A DNA stretch of 52,350 nt. Origin: Planctomycetota bacterium. GTDB taxonomy: Bacteria; Planctomycetota; UBA8108; UBA1146; JAJFFE01. Both the position numbers and the translations under genes were made by a program. The notes under the pieces are model-generated. The model was not told the DNA's origin, ran no database searches, and worked only from the letters and a program-made list of their open reading frames with translations. How positions within the stretch are numbered: position 1 is the stretch's first letter; each line of letters opens with the position of its first letter. Where the stretch lies: contig JAJFFE010000123.1 in the NCBI GenBank assembly GCA_021776775.1, positions 1-52,350 of the forward strand, read 5' to 3'. Positions 7,250 through 16,232 of the stretch are shown in pieces.

Positions 7250-8317
7250 TTAGAGCGGCACCTGCCACTGGTCCTCGCGAACGTTGTTGGCGATCTTCAG
7301 TGCGCCCCGTGCCACGAGGTAACGATAGTCCTCGGGTGTAACAACTCGCGCGTCTTCGTATCCCTCTTCGTGCAGGATCGCCTCAATACGCTCACCGAAA
7401 CCGCGAATCTGAGAACCCCCGCCGGTCACGATGATGTTCTGCAGGACCTGTACGACCGACTCCGAATCGCAGCGACTCAACAACTGCCGAATGCAGTCGA
7501 GAACCGGCTCGGTGAGAATGTCGCAGGACTCGCGAAGGATGTCTCCGACGTCAACCTTCTTCGGTTTTCCGTCGACGTAGAATTTCACCTCGACCGGTTG
7601 CGGATCACCGACGAACGAACTCTCTTCTTTGAGCCTCGTCACCGTCACGCGAGTCAACTTCACGTCCGGATAGCGCTTCTTCATGGCGTCGCAGAGCTTC
7701 TCGTCGATCGCGTCTCCAGCGAGAGGAACGCTGATCTGGTCGTCGGCCCCCGGGAAGTACCCCTGAACAAGACAACAGTCGGTCGTGCCCGCGCCGATGT
7801 CGACGATGAGTGAGTGCTTCGTCGGGTCGACGTACGAGCTGTCTCCGATTCGATCGTCGTCACGCAATCCCATGGCGGACAGGAACGGTTCAGGAACGAC
7901 GAGCATCTGATCGACCACACCTGCGAAGGCTTGGCGAATGAGCTTCTGCTTCTCCGGCGTGGCGTTGGCCGGCGCGCCCACCACAGCCCACAGCTCACTA
8001 CCGTCTTCCGACTTGATCTGCTGCTTGATGAACTGCGTGAACGCTTGGCAGGTCTCGACGTCGTCGACGAACCCGTCGGCCAGCGGCCAACGAAGATCTA
8101 AGTGAAGTCGGTACTCGAGCGCGTCTTCGCCAAAGAGCACGTCCGCATTAGCCGGCAAGATCCCGGGAACGAGGCCTGGCTTCGCGTATCCGACGAGCGA
8201 CGGAAAGACGTCTCGATCGTGCTCGATCGGGTTGCCGTCAACTGCGGCTTGGAACACGGTAGAGTTCGTCCCCAGATCAATGCCGAGGATCGTCGCTTGC
8301 TTCGTCTTGGTCGCCAT
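7250..8317 (-). CDS. MamK-like actin-family ATPase
   Basis: A 355-residue actin/Hsp70-fold ATPase beginning MATKTKQATILGIDLGTNST; the longer open frame lacks a motif upstream of this ATG. Phosphate-1 is GIDLGTNST, phosphate-2 is SLIVDIGAGTTDCCLV, and the adenosine motif is VLQNIIVTGGGSQIRGFGERIE. The length and signature blocks (VGYAKPGLVPG, YRLHLDLRWPL, WAVVGAPANAT, VPEPFLSAMGL, IDEKL, SFVGDPQPVEVKFYVDGKP, ARGALKIANNV) follow MamK, the filament of magnetosome chains, more closely than MreB, ParM or FtsA as I recall those sequences. No magnetosome genes are present here. MamK relatives outside magnetotactic bacteria have no settled function. It forms an apparent operon with the coiled-coil gene and faces the ParB-like operon. 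Confidence 0.85.
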   Translation of the reverse strand: MATKTKQATILGIDLGTNSTVFQAAVDGNPIEHDRDVFPSLVGYAKPGLVPGILPANADVLFGEDALEYRLHLDLRWPLADGFVDDVETCQAFTQFIKQQIKSEDGSELWAVVGAPANATPEKQKLIRQAFAGVVDQMLVVPEPFLSAMGLRDDDRIGDSSYVDPTKHSLIVDIGAGTTDCCLVQGYFPGADDQISVPLAGDAIDEKLCDAMKKRYPDVKLTRVTVTRLKEESSFVGDPQPVEVKFYVDGKPKKVDVGDILRESCDILTEPVLDCIRQLLSRCDSESVVQVLQNIIVTGGGSQIRGFGERIEAILHEEGYEDARVVTPEDYRYLVARGALKIANNVREDQWQVPL

Positions 8318-9042
8318 CTCGGATACCCGTTTCTCTGACGCTATAAATAGGGATCGCACGGACACGATTCCGCGCGCAGACGGCACTCGCCCGCGCCTCA
8401 TCACTTCTCGCGATACAGTTCTCGAAGTCACGAGTTACTAGAGTGAACCATGCCCACGCCAGATCGGCAAACGCGGGGCCGCATCCGGGGGCGCAGTTGC
8501 GCAAGCCGGTGTTATCGGAACGCTGAAATGTCTTCACAATTTCGACAGCTCCTGCGAGCGGCCCCGTTACCGAGCGAATCGTGGCGCGGCTCGAACTCGA
8601 GTCAACTGGGGATGGCACCGTCGATGGCTCGCCGCCGACTTTGAGGTACGGGAGTGGGGTTGGTCGCGGGGGCGACGCTTGGCAAACAAGCACGGCCTAA
8701 AACGGCGGCCGGCGCGCATCGGAGTTGGTCCCGATCTGTTCCGGGCGAGCGGCAGCGGATGGCCCCGACTCCGTTGCGGGTTGAGTCGGATATGTGGATG
8801 TTCGCGCAGGCTGTGTGATTCCTCACGGGGCTGGGAATGGGGTGATCTCGTTCGGACGAACTCTCGCCTTCCTGGATTCGACGTTACCCAACATCATGAT
8901 TCCCAACTGCCGCTCGCCGAGGAATCCTCTTTCAGGTCTTCCGCCCCCCGAATATCTGCAGCGAGCCGGGTGTTCATCACGCGTGTGGATACTGCAACGC
9001 GACCGCCTTGACGCGAACAGCGTGTTTCCCCCAACCCGTCCA
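8318..9042. other. Intergenic gap with no convincing gene
   Basis: About 725 bases separate the MamK-like start from the ribulokinase stop codon. Several short open frames exist on both strands, but they are Arg/Ser/Pro-rich, lack ribosome binding sites and show no recognisable motif. The actin promoter must lie near 8320-8450. I see no tRNA, clear hairpin or repeat. Confidence 0.6.
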
Positions 9043-10719
9043 TCACGCCAAACCCCGGGCACGCCCCCGGATGCTCAACAGCTCCTTCATGACCCCGTGC
9101 AACTTGCCGCCACTGCCCGGCGCCTCGACACCATCCACCCCACCGAAGGCGTCGTGCAACTGGGAGTACACCCCGTAAAGTTGACGATAGACCTCGGCTC
9201 TCGCCACGTCGGGCTGGTATCCGTCTGAACGAACACCGGTCATCGCTCGTTGAGCGGTGGCGACATTGGCGTGGGCGCCGCCGACGACGGCGCCGAACAC
9301 CGCGGCGCCCAGCGCTGGGGCTTGCGACGATCGACTCAACAACATGGGACGGGCGCACACATCGGCGTAGACCTGCATCGCCAACGGACTCTTCTCGGCG
9401 ATGCCGCCACAGTTGACGACTCGGTCGATGCGAACGCCGTACTCCTCGACTCGCTCGATGATCTTGAGCGCCCCGAACGCGGTCGCCTCGATGAGTGCGC
9501 GGTAGATTTCTGCGGGTGTCGTGTGAAGGGACTCACCGACGATCAATCCGCTGAGAAGCGGATCGGCGAGCACGTTGCGATTGCCGTTATGCCAGTCGAG
9601 TGCCACCAGACCGCTCTCCCCGGGCTTCAACTTCGACGCGGCTTCACTCAGTTCGGCATGGCTCATTCCTACCAAGCGATGCGAGAACCAGTGGAAGATG
9701 TCCCCCACCGCGGACTGCCCCGCTTCGATGCCGACCATGCCCGGAAGGATGCTCTCGGGCACCATGCCGCACACGCCGGGAATATCGGGTAGTGCTGCGT
9801 CCAACGGTGCGACCATGCAATCGCAGCTGCTCGTGCCCATGATCTTCACGAAGGTTCCCGGTGCTACCCCCGCCCCGACCGCGCCGTGGTGTGCGTCGAT
9901 CGCCCCGACCGCCACGGGCACTCCGACTGGTAATCCCACTCGGTGGGCGTAGCTGGCGGCCAGCAGTCCGGCTATTCGGTTAGAGGGAACGGCCTTCGAC
10001 GAGTACCGCCACCGAGACAACCCCGGTGACAACCCGTCCAGAAACTCCGCGCTCGGCAACCCTCCCCAGTCGGGGTGATACATCGCTTTGTGCCCGGCCG
10101 CGCAGATGCCGCGTTTCAACGCGGGAAGAGCCGTTTCCGTGACCAACGCGGGAACGTAGTCGGCAAGCTCGACCCACGAATGCGTAGCGGCGGCGACTCG
10201 CGGATTGATGCGCGCGCAACGCAGCGCCTTCGACCAGTACCACTCCGATGAGTACGCCCCCCCGCATTTCGACACGTACGGCGCGCCCTGCTCACGGGAC
10301 CGCGCGGTGATCTCCGTCGCTTCCTCGTGAGAGGTGTGGTCTTTCCACAACCACGCCATGGCCTCGAGGTCGTGACGAAAGTCCGGCTTCAGGCCGAGCG
10401 CCACACCGTGAGCGTCGACCGGTATCGGAGTGGACCCCGTCGTGTCGATGCCGATTCCGACGACCAGCGCGGGATCGATACCGGCCTCGGCCACCGCCGC
10501 GCGAACGGTTAGAACGAAGCCTTCGTCATAGTCCGCGGGATGCTGACGCGCGAGATTGGGGTCGCGTTCGTCGAGGAGAACTCCGTCTTCGCCGTGCGCG
10601 TACGCCCACACCGACGTCGCCAACTCATCGCCGGTGCGAACATCGACAACGATCGCGCGAACAGAGTTCGTGCCGTAGTCGACCCCTATGGAGTACGCCT
10701 CTTCGTTTCTGTTCGACAT
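9043..10719 (-). CDS. araB: L-ribulokinase (FGGY family)
   Basis: A 558-residue carbohydrate kinase that phosphorylates L-ribulose (and often related ketopentoses) for entry into the pentose phosphate pathway. The FGGY N-terminal ATPase half opens with YSIGVDYGTNSVRAIVVD. The AraB-type segments GIGIDTTGSTPIPVD, GGAYSSEWYWSKAL, GAIDAHHGAVGAGV, IMGTSSCDCMV and CGMVPESILPGMVGIEAGQSAVGDIF follow. The C-terminal half has IYRALIEATAFGALKIIE, VVNCGGIAEKSPLAMQVYADV and ALGAAVFGAV. Length is normal for AraB. No araA or araD is adjacent in this window, so the pathway is split or the real substrate may be another ribulose-type sugar. It is divergent from the SGNH hydrolase, with about 85 bases between the start codons. 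Confidence 0.93.
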   Translation of the reverse strand: MSNRNEEAYSIGVDYGTNSVRAIVVDVRTGDELATSVWAYAHGEDGVLLDERDPNLARQHPADYDEGFVLTVRAAVAEAGIDPALVVGIGIDTTGSTPIPVDAHGVALGLKPDFRHDLEAMAWLWKDHTSHEEATEITARSREQGAPYVSKCGGAYSSEWYWSKALRCARINPRVAAATHSWVELADYVPALVTETALPALKRGICAAGHKAMYHPDWGGLPSAEFLDGLSPGLSRWRYSSKAVPSNRIAGLLAASYAHRVGLPVGVPVAVGAIDAHHGAVGAGVAPGTFVKIMGTSSCDCMVAPLDAALPDIPGVCGMVPESILPGMVGIEAGQSAVGDIFHWFSHRLVGMSHAELSEAASKLKPGESGLVALDWHNGNRNVLADPLLSGLIVGESLHTTPAEIYRALIEATAFGALKIIERVEEYGVRIDRVVNCGGIAEKSPLAMQVYADVCARPMLLSRSSQAPALGAAVFGAVVGGAHANVATAQRAMTGVRSDGYQPDVARAEVYRQLYGVYSQLHDAFGGVDGVEAPGSGGKLHGVMKELLSIRGRARGLA

Positions 10720-10804
10720 CGGTCCCCCGCTCTGTGGCCAGCTGCTATGCTAGTGTGCTGTCTCGTAAGTACAACGGTCACACTGCAACGCGTTGGAGGT
10801 CGCC

Positions 10805-11623
10805 ATGGCGCTCGTAGGTTTACGATCGAAGACCCCTCTGTCGACCGGACGCTTCGTGACGTTGCTGCTCGCTCTCTCCCTCGTCGGAGCAGTACCGGCG
10901 CAAACAACCTCGCCCGATACGGATGCTCCCAAGCAAACAGACCCGCCCAAGGAAGTGCCGCCCAAGAAAGTGCCGCCCAAGAAAGTGCCGAAGGTGTTTC
11001 AGCCGATCGACGATGACCCCAAGCTCCCCCGCGTCCTTCTGATCGGCGATTCTATTTCGATCGGTTACACGCTGAACGTCCGCGACCTGCTCAACGGACA
11101 AGCCAATGTGCACCGTCCCCCGATGAACTGCGGCCCAACCACCCGCGGGTTGAAGCACCTCGACGCGTGGCTCGGTGACGGCCGGTGGGACGTCATTCAC
11201 TTCAACTGGGGCTTACACGACTTGAAGTACATGGGGCCCGGCGGAGAGAACGCGGCGAACCCAGCGGCCAAAGGCAGCGCTCGCCAGGTCGATCCGAAGC
11301 AGTACGAAGCCAACCTCGAGACGCTCGTGAGTCGACTGAAGAAGACCAAGGCGAACTTGATATGGTGTTCGACGACCCCGGTCCCCGCCGGAGCCAAAGG
11401 GCGCATGGTCGGCGACGCCTTGAAGTACAACGCCATCGCAGCTCGGATCGCCATCAAACAAAAGATCGCCATCGATGATCTCTACGCGTTCGCGAAACTA
11501 CGACTCGTCGAGATTCAACACCCAGCCGACGTACACTTCACCGCGAAGGGCTCCAAGCAACTCGCCGCTCTCGTTGCGGCGTCGATATTGAAGCAGCTGA
11601 AGCAGCGCAGCGTGAAGAAGTGA
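10805..11623 (+). CDS. Secreted SGNH/GDSL-family hydrolase
   Basis: A 272-residue protein from the ATG at 10805, which has GGAGG 5 bases upstream. A signal sequence (residues about 15-35, ending VPAQ) precedes a Pro/Lys linker made of VPPKK repeats. The SGNH fold then follows: block I VLLIGDSISIGY (Ser83), block III NWGLHDLK, and block V HPADVHF (Asp242, His244). SGNH enzymes are esterases or deacetylases acting on carbohydrate or lipid esters; planctomycetes carry many paralogues for polysaccharide de-esterification. Its substrate cannot be told from the sequence. It stands alone between araB (divergent) and a convergent methyltransferase. Confidence 0.88.
   Translation: MALVGLRSKTPLSTGRFVTLLLALSLVGAVPAQTTSPDTDAPKQTDPPKEVPPKKVPPKKVPKVFQPIDDDPKLPRVLLIGDSISIGYTLNVRDLLNGQANVHRPPMNCGPTTRGLKHLDAWLGDGRWDVIHFNWGLHDLKYMGPGGENAANPAAKGSARQVDPKQYEANLETLVSRLKKTKANLIWCSTTPVPAGAKGRMVGDALKYNAIAARIAIKQKIAIDDLYAFAKLRLVEIQHPADVHFTAKGSKQLAALVAASILKQLKQRSVKK
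10946..10990 (+). repeat. Three tandem 15-bp repeats (CCCAAGAAAGTGCCG)
   Basis: Copies at 10946-10960, 10961-10975 and 10976-10990 differ by one base. They encode a Pro-Lys linker between the signal peptide and the catalytic domain of the SGNH hydrolase. Confidence 0.9.
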
Positions 11624-11674
11624 CGCACGTCCGAACGCAGGACGGCCCGGCCGTATGAAGAGCAGCGGACGCCC

Positions 11675-12343
11675 TCACTCCTTGACCCAGATGAACGCGA
11701 AGCCGTCGTAGCCTTTGCTGCCCACGGTTTGCACTTCGGTTGCGATCACGCGTGCATCGTTGGCCAGCATCTCGTTCAGCTGACGGACTCCTTGCACGTT
11801 CGCATCGGTCGATTCGCTTTCGAGCACCGCCCCGCTGCGCACTACATTGTCGATGATGATGACGCCGCCGGGGCGCGTCAGCTCGATCGCTCGGGCGAGG
11901 TAGACTGTGTTGTTGACCTTGTCGGCGTCGATGAAGACGAAGTCGAATGGGTCCGCCGATCCGGCGACGAGTTGCGCCAGGGTTTCGGCGGCGACACCCA
12001 GCCGGACATCGACGACACCCTCGAGCTCTGCACGGCGAATGTTGCTCTCGGCAACTTCGACGTGCTTCGGATTCCCTTCGAGGGTGATGAGCCGCCCGCC
12101 CTCGGGAAGCGCTCGCGCCATCCAGATAGAGCTGTACCCACCCAGCGTCCCGACCTCGAGAACGCGCTTCGCCCCGAGTGCTCTCACCTGCAAGGCCAAG
12201 AATTTCCCCTGCGCCGCGGATACGTTGTGCGGAGGCAATCCCGCCTCAGCGCTGGCCTGTAACGCAGCCTCGAGAACCGGGTCGCTCGGAATCAGCATGC
12301 TGGCAATGTACTCGTCGACGTCCGCCCATTGCGTTGGGTTCAT
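11675..12343 (-). CDS. Class I SAM-dependent O-methyltransferase (COMT/CCoAOMT-like)
   Basis: A 222-residue protein with the class I Rossmann pattern of family-3 O-methyltransferases. Motif I is VLEVGTLGGYSSIWMARAL, the acidic loop is RLITLEGNPKHVEVAESN, and the metal-site region is FDFVFIDADKVNNTVYL. The C-terminal portion is GGVIIIDNVVRSGAV, ending DGFAFIWVKE. These small enzymes methylate catechol-like oxygens using S-adenosylmethionine and a divalent metal; here the Asp residues of FIDADK and IIIDN are present. Length and layout match YrrM and rat COMT-like bacterial proteins. It is a single gene, convergent with the SGNH hydrolase. The acceptor substrate is unknown. Confidence 0.9.
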   Translation of the reverse strand: MNPTQWADVDEYIASMLIPSDPVLEAALQASAEAGLPPHNVSAAQGKFLALQVRALGAKRVLEVGTLGGYSSIWMARALPEGGRLITLEGNPKHVEVAESNIRRAELEGVVDVRLGVAAETLAQLVAGSADPFDFVFIDADKVNNTVYLARAIELTRPGGVIIIDNVVRSGAVLESESTDANVQGVRQLNEMLANDARVIATEVQTVGSKGYDGFAFIWVKE

Positions 12344-12615
12344 CCGACCCTTTCGGTGGAAGTTGCGCCCATTCTCAGTCGTGGGCGAGCGCGCATCAAT
12401 GTGGCTCGCCCCGGCTCAATTCGTGGCGGAGACAAACCAGGCTAAACAGCCCCCGCGGGAGCAGTTAGACTGACGGAACTGCGCGTCTTTCCCGGCCGCT
12501 CGGTAAATCGCGATTTTCTGCGACCACAGTCGCGGACGAAATGCGGCTTGGCAGCCAGCGGTTCGCCTGGGTCGGCCCCCCGCGAAGCCCGCACACCTCT
12601 CGAAGGAGCCCGTCG

Positions 12616-15600
12616 ATGCTCGGATGCGTTTTGCTACTCACTGCGTTCCTCGGAGAGGTCGCCGGCGAAACCGGACTCCGACTCGAAGTGGGGACGCCCA
12701 TCACAGCGACGTTTCTGGAGAACGATCCGCCCGTCTCGACGCCGTCCCTCGCCAAGAAGGGCGAGGCGCGATCGCGTCCGTTTCGGGTGACGGTCGACAC
12801 AACGGGTATCTATCACTGTCGCATTCGCTCGCTCGTCACCGACACCTATCTGATCCTCCGGGACGCCGACGGGGTTGTGCTCGCCGAAGACGATGACGGC
12901 CTCTACTTCAAACACGCAGCTATCGAGTACACGTTGCAAGCCGGCGAAACGTATCGCATCGATGCGTGTCAAACGGTCACGACTTGGGAGTTCAAGATCG
13001 AGCTCGCTCTCGGACCCGCGCCGAAGTTCTCACCACGCGAGCGAGTGGACCACGCTGTCGCCGACTCCGAGGCCATGGTCGACGCGATAGCGATCGATCG
13101 AGGCGAGGTCTCTCAAGACCTCGCAGTCATCCTCGATTGGCACGGCCAGTTGCTCAACCGGGTCGGCCGCTTGACCCGCGCCGCCGACGCCTATCAGCGC
13201 CGACGCGATGTCATCCACGCTCTCGTCGGCGAGCACGAATTCACCGCGGTGTGCGACTTCGATCTCGGACGCGCTCTCTATCGAGCCGGCAAATACGCGG
13301 AATCCCGCGCTCCGCTCACCGCCTGCTACGACTACTTCACGGCAGCGAAGAAGCCAGACTCACCGAGCCACGTCGACATTTACCTGCAACGATCGGCCGA
13401 CTACCGGGCCCGCGCCTTGGCCGAGACGGGTCGACCAGCCGACGCGAGAGCGTGGTTCGAATCGCGCCTCGCCGAGCGCGAGTCCAAGTACGGAGCGAAC
13501 AGCCTTCAAGTATTCGACACGCTCAACGAGCTACGCATGACATCTCGCGCTAGCGGTGACCACGTCGCGGCGCGTCGATACCTCGAGCGGCTCCGCACGA
13601 TCGCCGAAACGATCAACCCTGAAGAGCCGGACGCCGTTCACTTCTTCACAACCGTCGCCAATGGCCTCGTGCACGCGGGAGAGTTCTTGGCCGCCGAGCG
13701 ATTTGCCGGAAGTGCGGTCGAGGGGTCACGAAAGCGTCGAGACGCCGCCGCCGAGGGAGCGGCGCTTTCGACGCACGGGCAGGCCCTCGTCAAGCTACGC
13801 GAGTACCAAGAGGCACGCACGGCGTGGACCCGGGCTCTCGAGCTGCACGAGTCTCACTACGGACCGGACCACCCCAGAACCGCGAGCAGCTACACCAATC
13901 TCGGCACATTGTTTCGATATCTCGACAACCTACCGCAAGCGACGCGGTACCTGAGAATCGCGTACGCCATCCAGCGGAAGGCGCGCGGATCAACGGACCG
14001 TCAGGCCGCACGCGATCTGGGCAGCCTGCTCATCGTCTTGCAGGAGCAGGGCAAGTTCGACGAAGCAAAATACCTCGCCAAGGAGGCCATCCGACTTCGC
14101 GTCGAGACGTTCGGCGAGTCAGATCTCGAGACGGCACGGACCCGAGGAATACTTGCGACGATCCACCGCGCTGAAGGCGAACTCGAGCCTGCGCTCACTC
14201 TTCAACTTCAGACTCTCGCGACTCGACTCGCACAACTCACTCCCGACCACCTGTTCGTCGCCGACGCACAGTTCCAATGCGCCGAAACTCTGGTAGCGCT
14301 CGGTCGCTACGAGGCGGTCGACGAACACCTCGCGCCCGCCTTGAAGACGCGCACCGCACGGCTGGGCGCGAACCACCACTTCACCGCCGACGCCGTCGCC
14401 CTAGATTCCGAGCGGCTCGAAGGAGTTGGCGATCTCGACGGCGCCTGGGCGCAAGCTCTGGCTGCGACCGAAGCCCGGCGCGACGATCTTCTGCAATCGC
14501 AGCACTCTCTGACTGAATCGGAAGCGATCCGCGCCGCGACCCGCTTTCGACACGCGGTCGAACGCATGATTTACTTGGCTCAACGTCGCGGGGATCCGAA
14601 CTCCGCCACGCTCGCGTACGAGAGAGTCCTCGACAGCAAAGGGCACGTCTCGAGGCTCGCACTTCGCAACCGCGAGCGCCTCCGATCCGACCTTTCAGCC
14701 GAGCAGCAAGGCGCACTCGACGAACTCCGAACCGTGCAGAGCGAGTTGGCGCGAGCACTGGTGGAAGAGGCGGGCGCGTCGCGAAAGCGCGTGCGTGAAC
14801 TCCGCGATCAACGCAACCGACTACTCCTCACGCTCTCCGGTTCCGCGACGCTCAACCTGGCGACCGCCGACTGGCGAACCCTCCGAGCTTCCATTCCGGA
14901 GGGATCCGTCGTCGTCGACTTCCTCGTACGACGTGACTATCGACTGCCTGTCCTGAGCCCTTCGAGCCGGCGCAACGCCAACTCGGGTTCCGACGTGCTA
15001 ACCCCATCACGCTGGGCCGGCGAGCGGACACTCTCCGCATGGGTCGCCAGCCCGGACTCTGCTACGCCAACTCTCGTCGACCTCGGTCCAGCGCGCGAAG
15101 TGAACGAAGCTCTGCTCGACTATCGAGCGGCGATCGTCGAGGACGCAGTTTCGCGAGGGACGCAGCTACGACCCCGGCCGATCGGGAATCCAAAAGCGAA
15201 CGCCGCCCTATCCGCGGCGGCACGACGGCTCCGTCGACTCGTCTGGGATCCGATCGCGAAACACGTCGACGACGCGACCACCGTCTTCGTCTCGCCCGAT
15301 CTGTTCTTGGGGTCGCTGTCGTTCGAGTCCATTCAACTCGAGGACGCGTCCTACCTGATTGAACGACACGGGTTCGTCTACTTGGAGTCAGCGTCGCAGC
15401 TCTTGGAGATCACTGCGCGACCGAACATCGAGGCACTCGGTCTACTGGCGCTCGGTGGACTCGAGTACGGGCCCGTGACGACCGAGCCGACGCAGGTCGC
15501 CTCGCGCGGAGCGTTTCGACGTGATTGGCACTCGTTGCCAGGTACCGCTCGCGAGAGCGAGGAGGTCGCCAAACTCCACGAACAGCGCTTCGGAGCAAAT

Positions 15601-16188
15601 GTGCCGAGGCGACTCATACAGGGCGTCGACGCCACGGAGTCTGAGCTACGAGACAACTTGGCCAAGTTTGGCGTGCTGCACTTGTCGACCCACGGCGCGT
15701 TCCAGAACGTCACAGATGGCGAAAAATCCCTCTCGTCGGATCACACCGAGACCTATGCAATGGCTCCCGGGCTACGGTCGGGCTTGGTTCTCTCGGGCGC
15801 CAACGTTCGCTCGACAACGGGACACGACCAAGTGCTCACCGCCGAAGAAGTCAGCTGGTTACCGCTCGGGAGTTGCGAGTTGGTCGTATTGTCTGCGTGT
15901 GAAACCGGTCTCGGGGCGGAGCGAGGCGGGGAAGGAATGGCCAGCTTGCGCGGCGCTTTTCACTTGGCGGGGGCACAAACCGTGATCAGTTCGTTGTGGC
16001 ACGTTCCCGACGATGCGACGCGCCAACTCATGCTGTCGTTCTACGACAATCTGTGGACCAAAGAACTCGGACCACTCGAAGCGTTGCGCGCGGCGCAGCT
16101 AGAGATGCTCCGCAAGAACCGCGAACAACGGGAGCACGGGCTCCCCTGGTCATGGGGAGCCTTCGTGCTGTCGGGGAGCTGGCGATGA
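12616..16188 (+). CDS. Large TPR-CHAT domain protein with PPC-like N-terminus
   Basis: About 1190 residues from the ATG at 12616, where a hydrophobic signal-like segment MLGCVLLLTAFLGEVAG starts; an ATG at 12541 is also open. A PPC-like beta domain (VDTTGIYHCRIRSLVTDTYLILRD) precedes about ten tetratricopeptide repeats of the Kinesin-light-chain type (for example DHPRTASSYTNLGTLFRYL). The C-terminal CHAT protease domain has the caspase-like dyad: His1026 in LHLSTHGAFQN and Cys1095 in VVLSACETGLG. It then follows with GEGMASLRGAFHLAGAQTVISSLW and ends WGAFVLSGSW. CHAT peptidases cleave partner proteins, as in separase-like and type III-E CRISPR-associated TPR-CHAT proteins. No gasdermin-like or Cas neighbour is seen. 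Nearby kinases suggest a signalling role. Confidence 0.88.
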   Translation: MLGCVLLLTAFLGEVAGETGLRLEVGTPITATFLENDPPVSTPSLAKKGEARSRPFRVTVDTTGIYHCRIRSLVTDTYLILRDADGVVLAEDDDGLYFKHAAIEYTLQAGETYRIDACQTVTTWEFKIELALGPAPKFSPRERVDHAVADSEAMVDAIAIDRGEVSQDLAVILDWHGQLLNRVGRLTRAADAYQRRRDVIHALVGEHEFTAVCDFDLGRALYRAGKYAESRAPLTACYDYFTAAKKPDSPSHVDIYLQRSADYRARALAETGRPADARAWFESRLAERESKYGANSLQVFDTLNELRMTSRASGDHVAARRYLERLRTIAETINPEEPDAVHFFTTVANGLVHAGEFLAAERFAGSAVEGSRKRRDAAAEGAALSTHGQALVKLREYQEARTAWTRALELHESHYGPDHPRTASSYTNLGTLFRYLDNLPQATRYLRIAYAIQRKARGSTDRQAARDLGSLLIVLQEQGKFDEAKYLAKEAIRLRVETFGESDLETARTRGILATIHRAEGELEPALTLQLQTLATRLAQLTPDHLFVADAQFQCAETLVALGRYEAVDEHLAPALKTRTARLGANHHFTADAVALDSERLEGVGDLDGAWAQALAATEARRDDLLQSQHSLTESEAIRAATRFRHAVERMIYLAQRRGDPNSATLAYERVLDSKGHVSRLALRNRERLRSDLSAEQQGALDELRTVQSELARALVEEAGASRKRVRELRDQRNRLLLTLSGSATLNLATADWRTLRASIPEGSVVVDFLVRRDYRLPVLSPSSRRNANSGSDVLTPSRWAGERTLSAWVASPDSATPTLVDLGPAREVNEALLDYRAAIVEDAVSRGTQLRPRPIGNPKANAALSAAARRLRRLVWDPIAKHVDDATTVFVSPDLFLGSLSFESIQLEDASYLIERHGFVYLESASQLLEITARPNIEALGLLALGGLEYGPVTTEPTQVASRGAFRRDWHSLPGTARESEEVAKLHEQRFGANVPRRLIQGVDATESELRDNLAKFGVLHLSTHGAFQNVTDGEKSLSSDHTETYAMAPGLRSGLVLSGANVRSTTGHDQVLTAEEVSWLPLGSCELVVLSACETGLGAERGGEGMASLRGAFHLAGAQTVISSLWHVPDDATRQLMLSFYDNLWTKELGPLEALRAAQLEMLRKNREQREHGLPWSWGAFVLSGSWR

Positions 16189-16232
16189 ACCCACTCCCCC
16201 ACGCGGTCGAGTTAGATCAAACGGACGTCCAG

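Noticed and set aside
8318..9042. Small ORFs in the gap between the actin and ribulokinase genes
   Set aside because: Several frames of 60-145 codons are open on both strands, but they are Arg/Ser-rich, overlap one another and lack ribosome binding sites or motifs.
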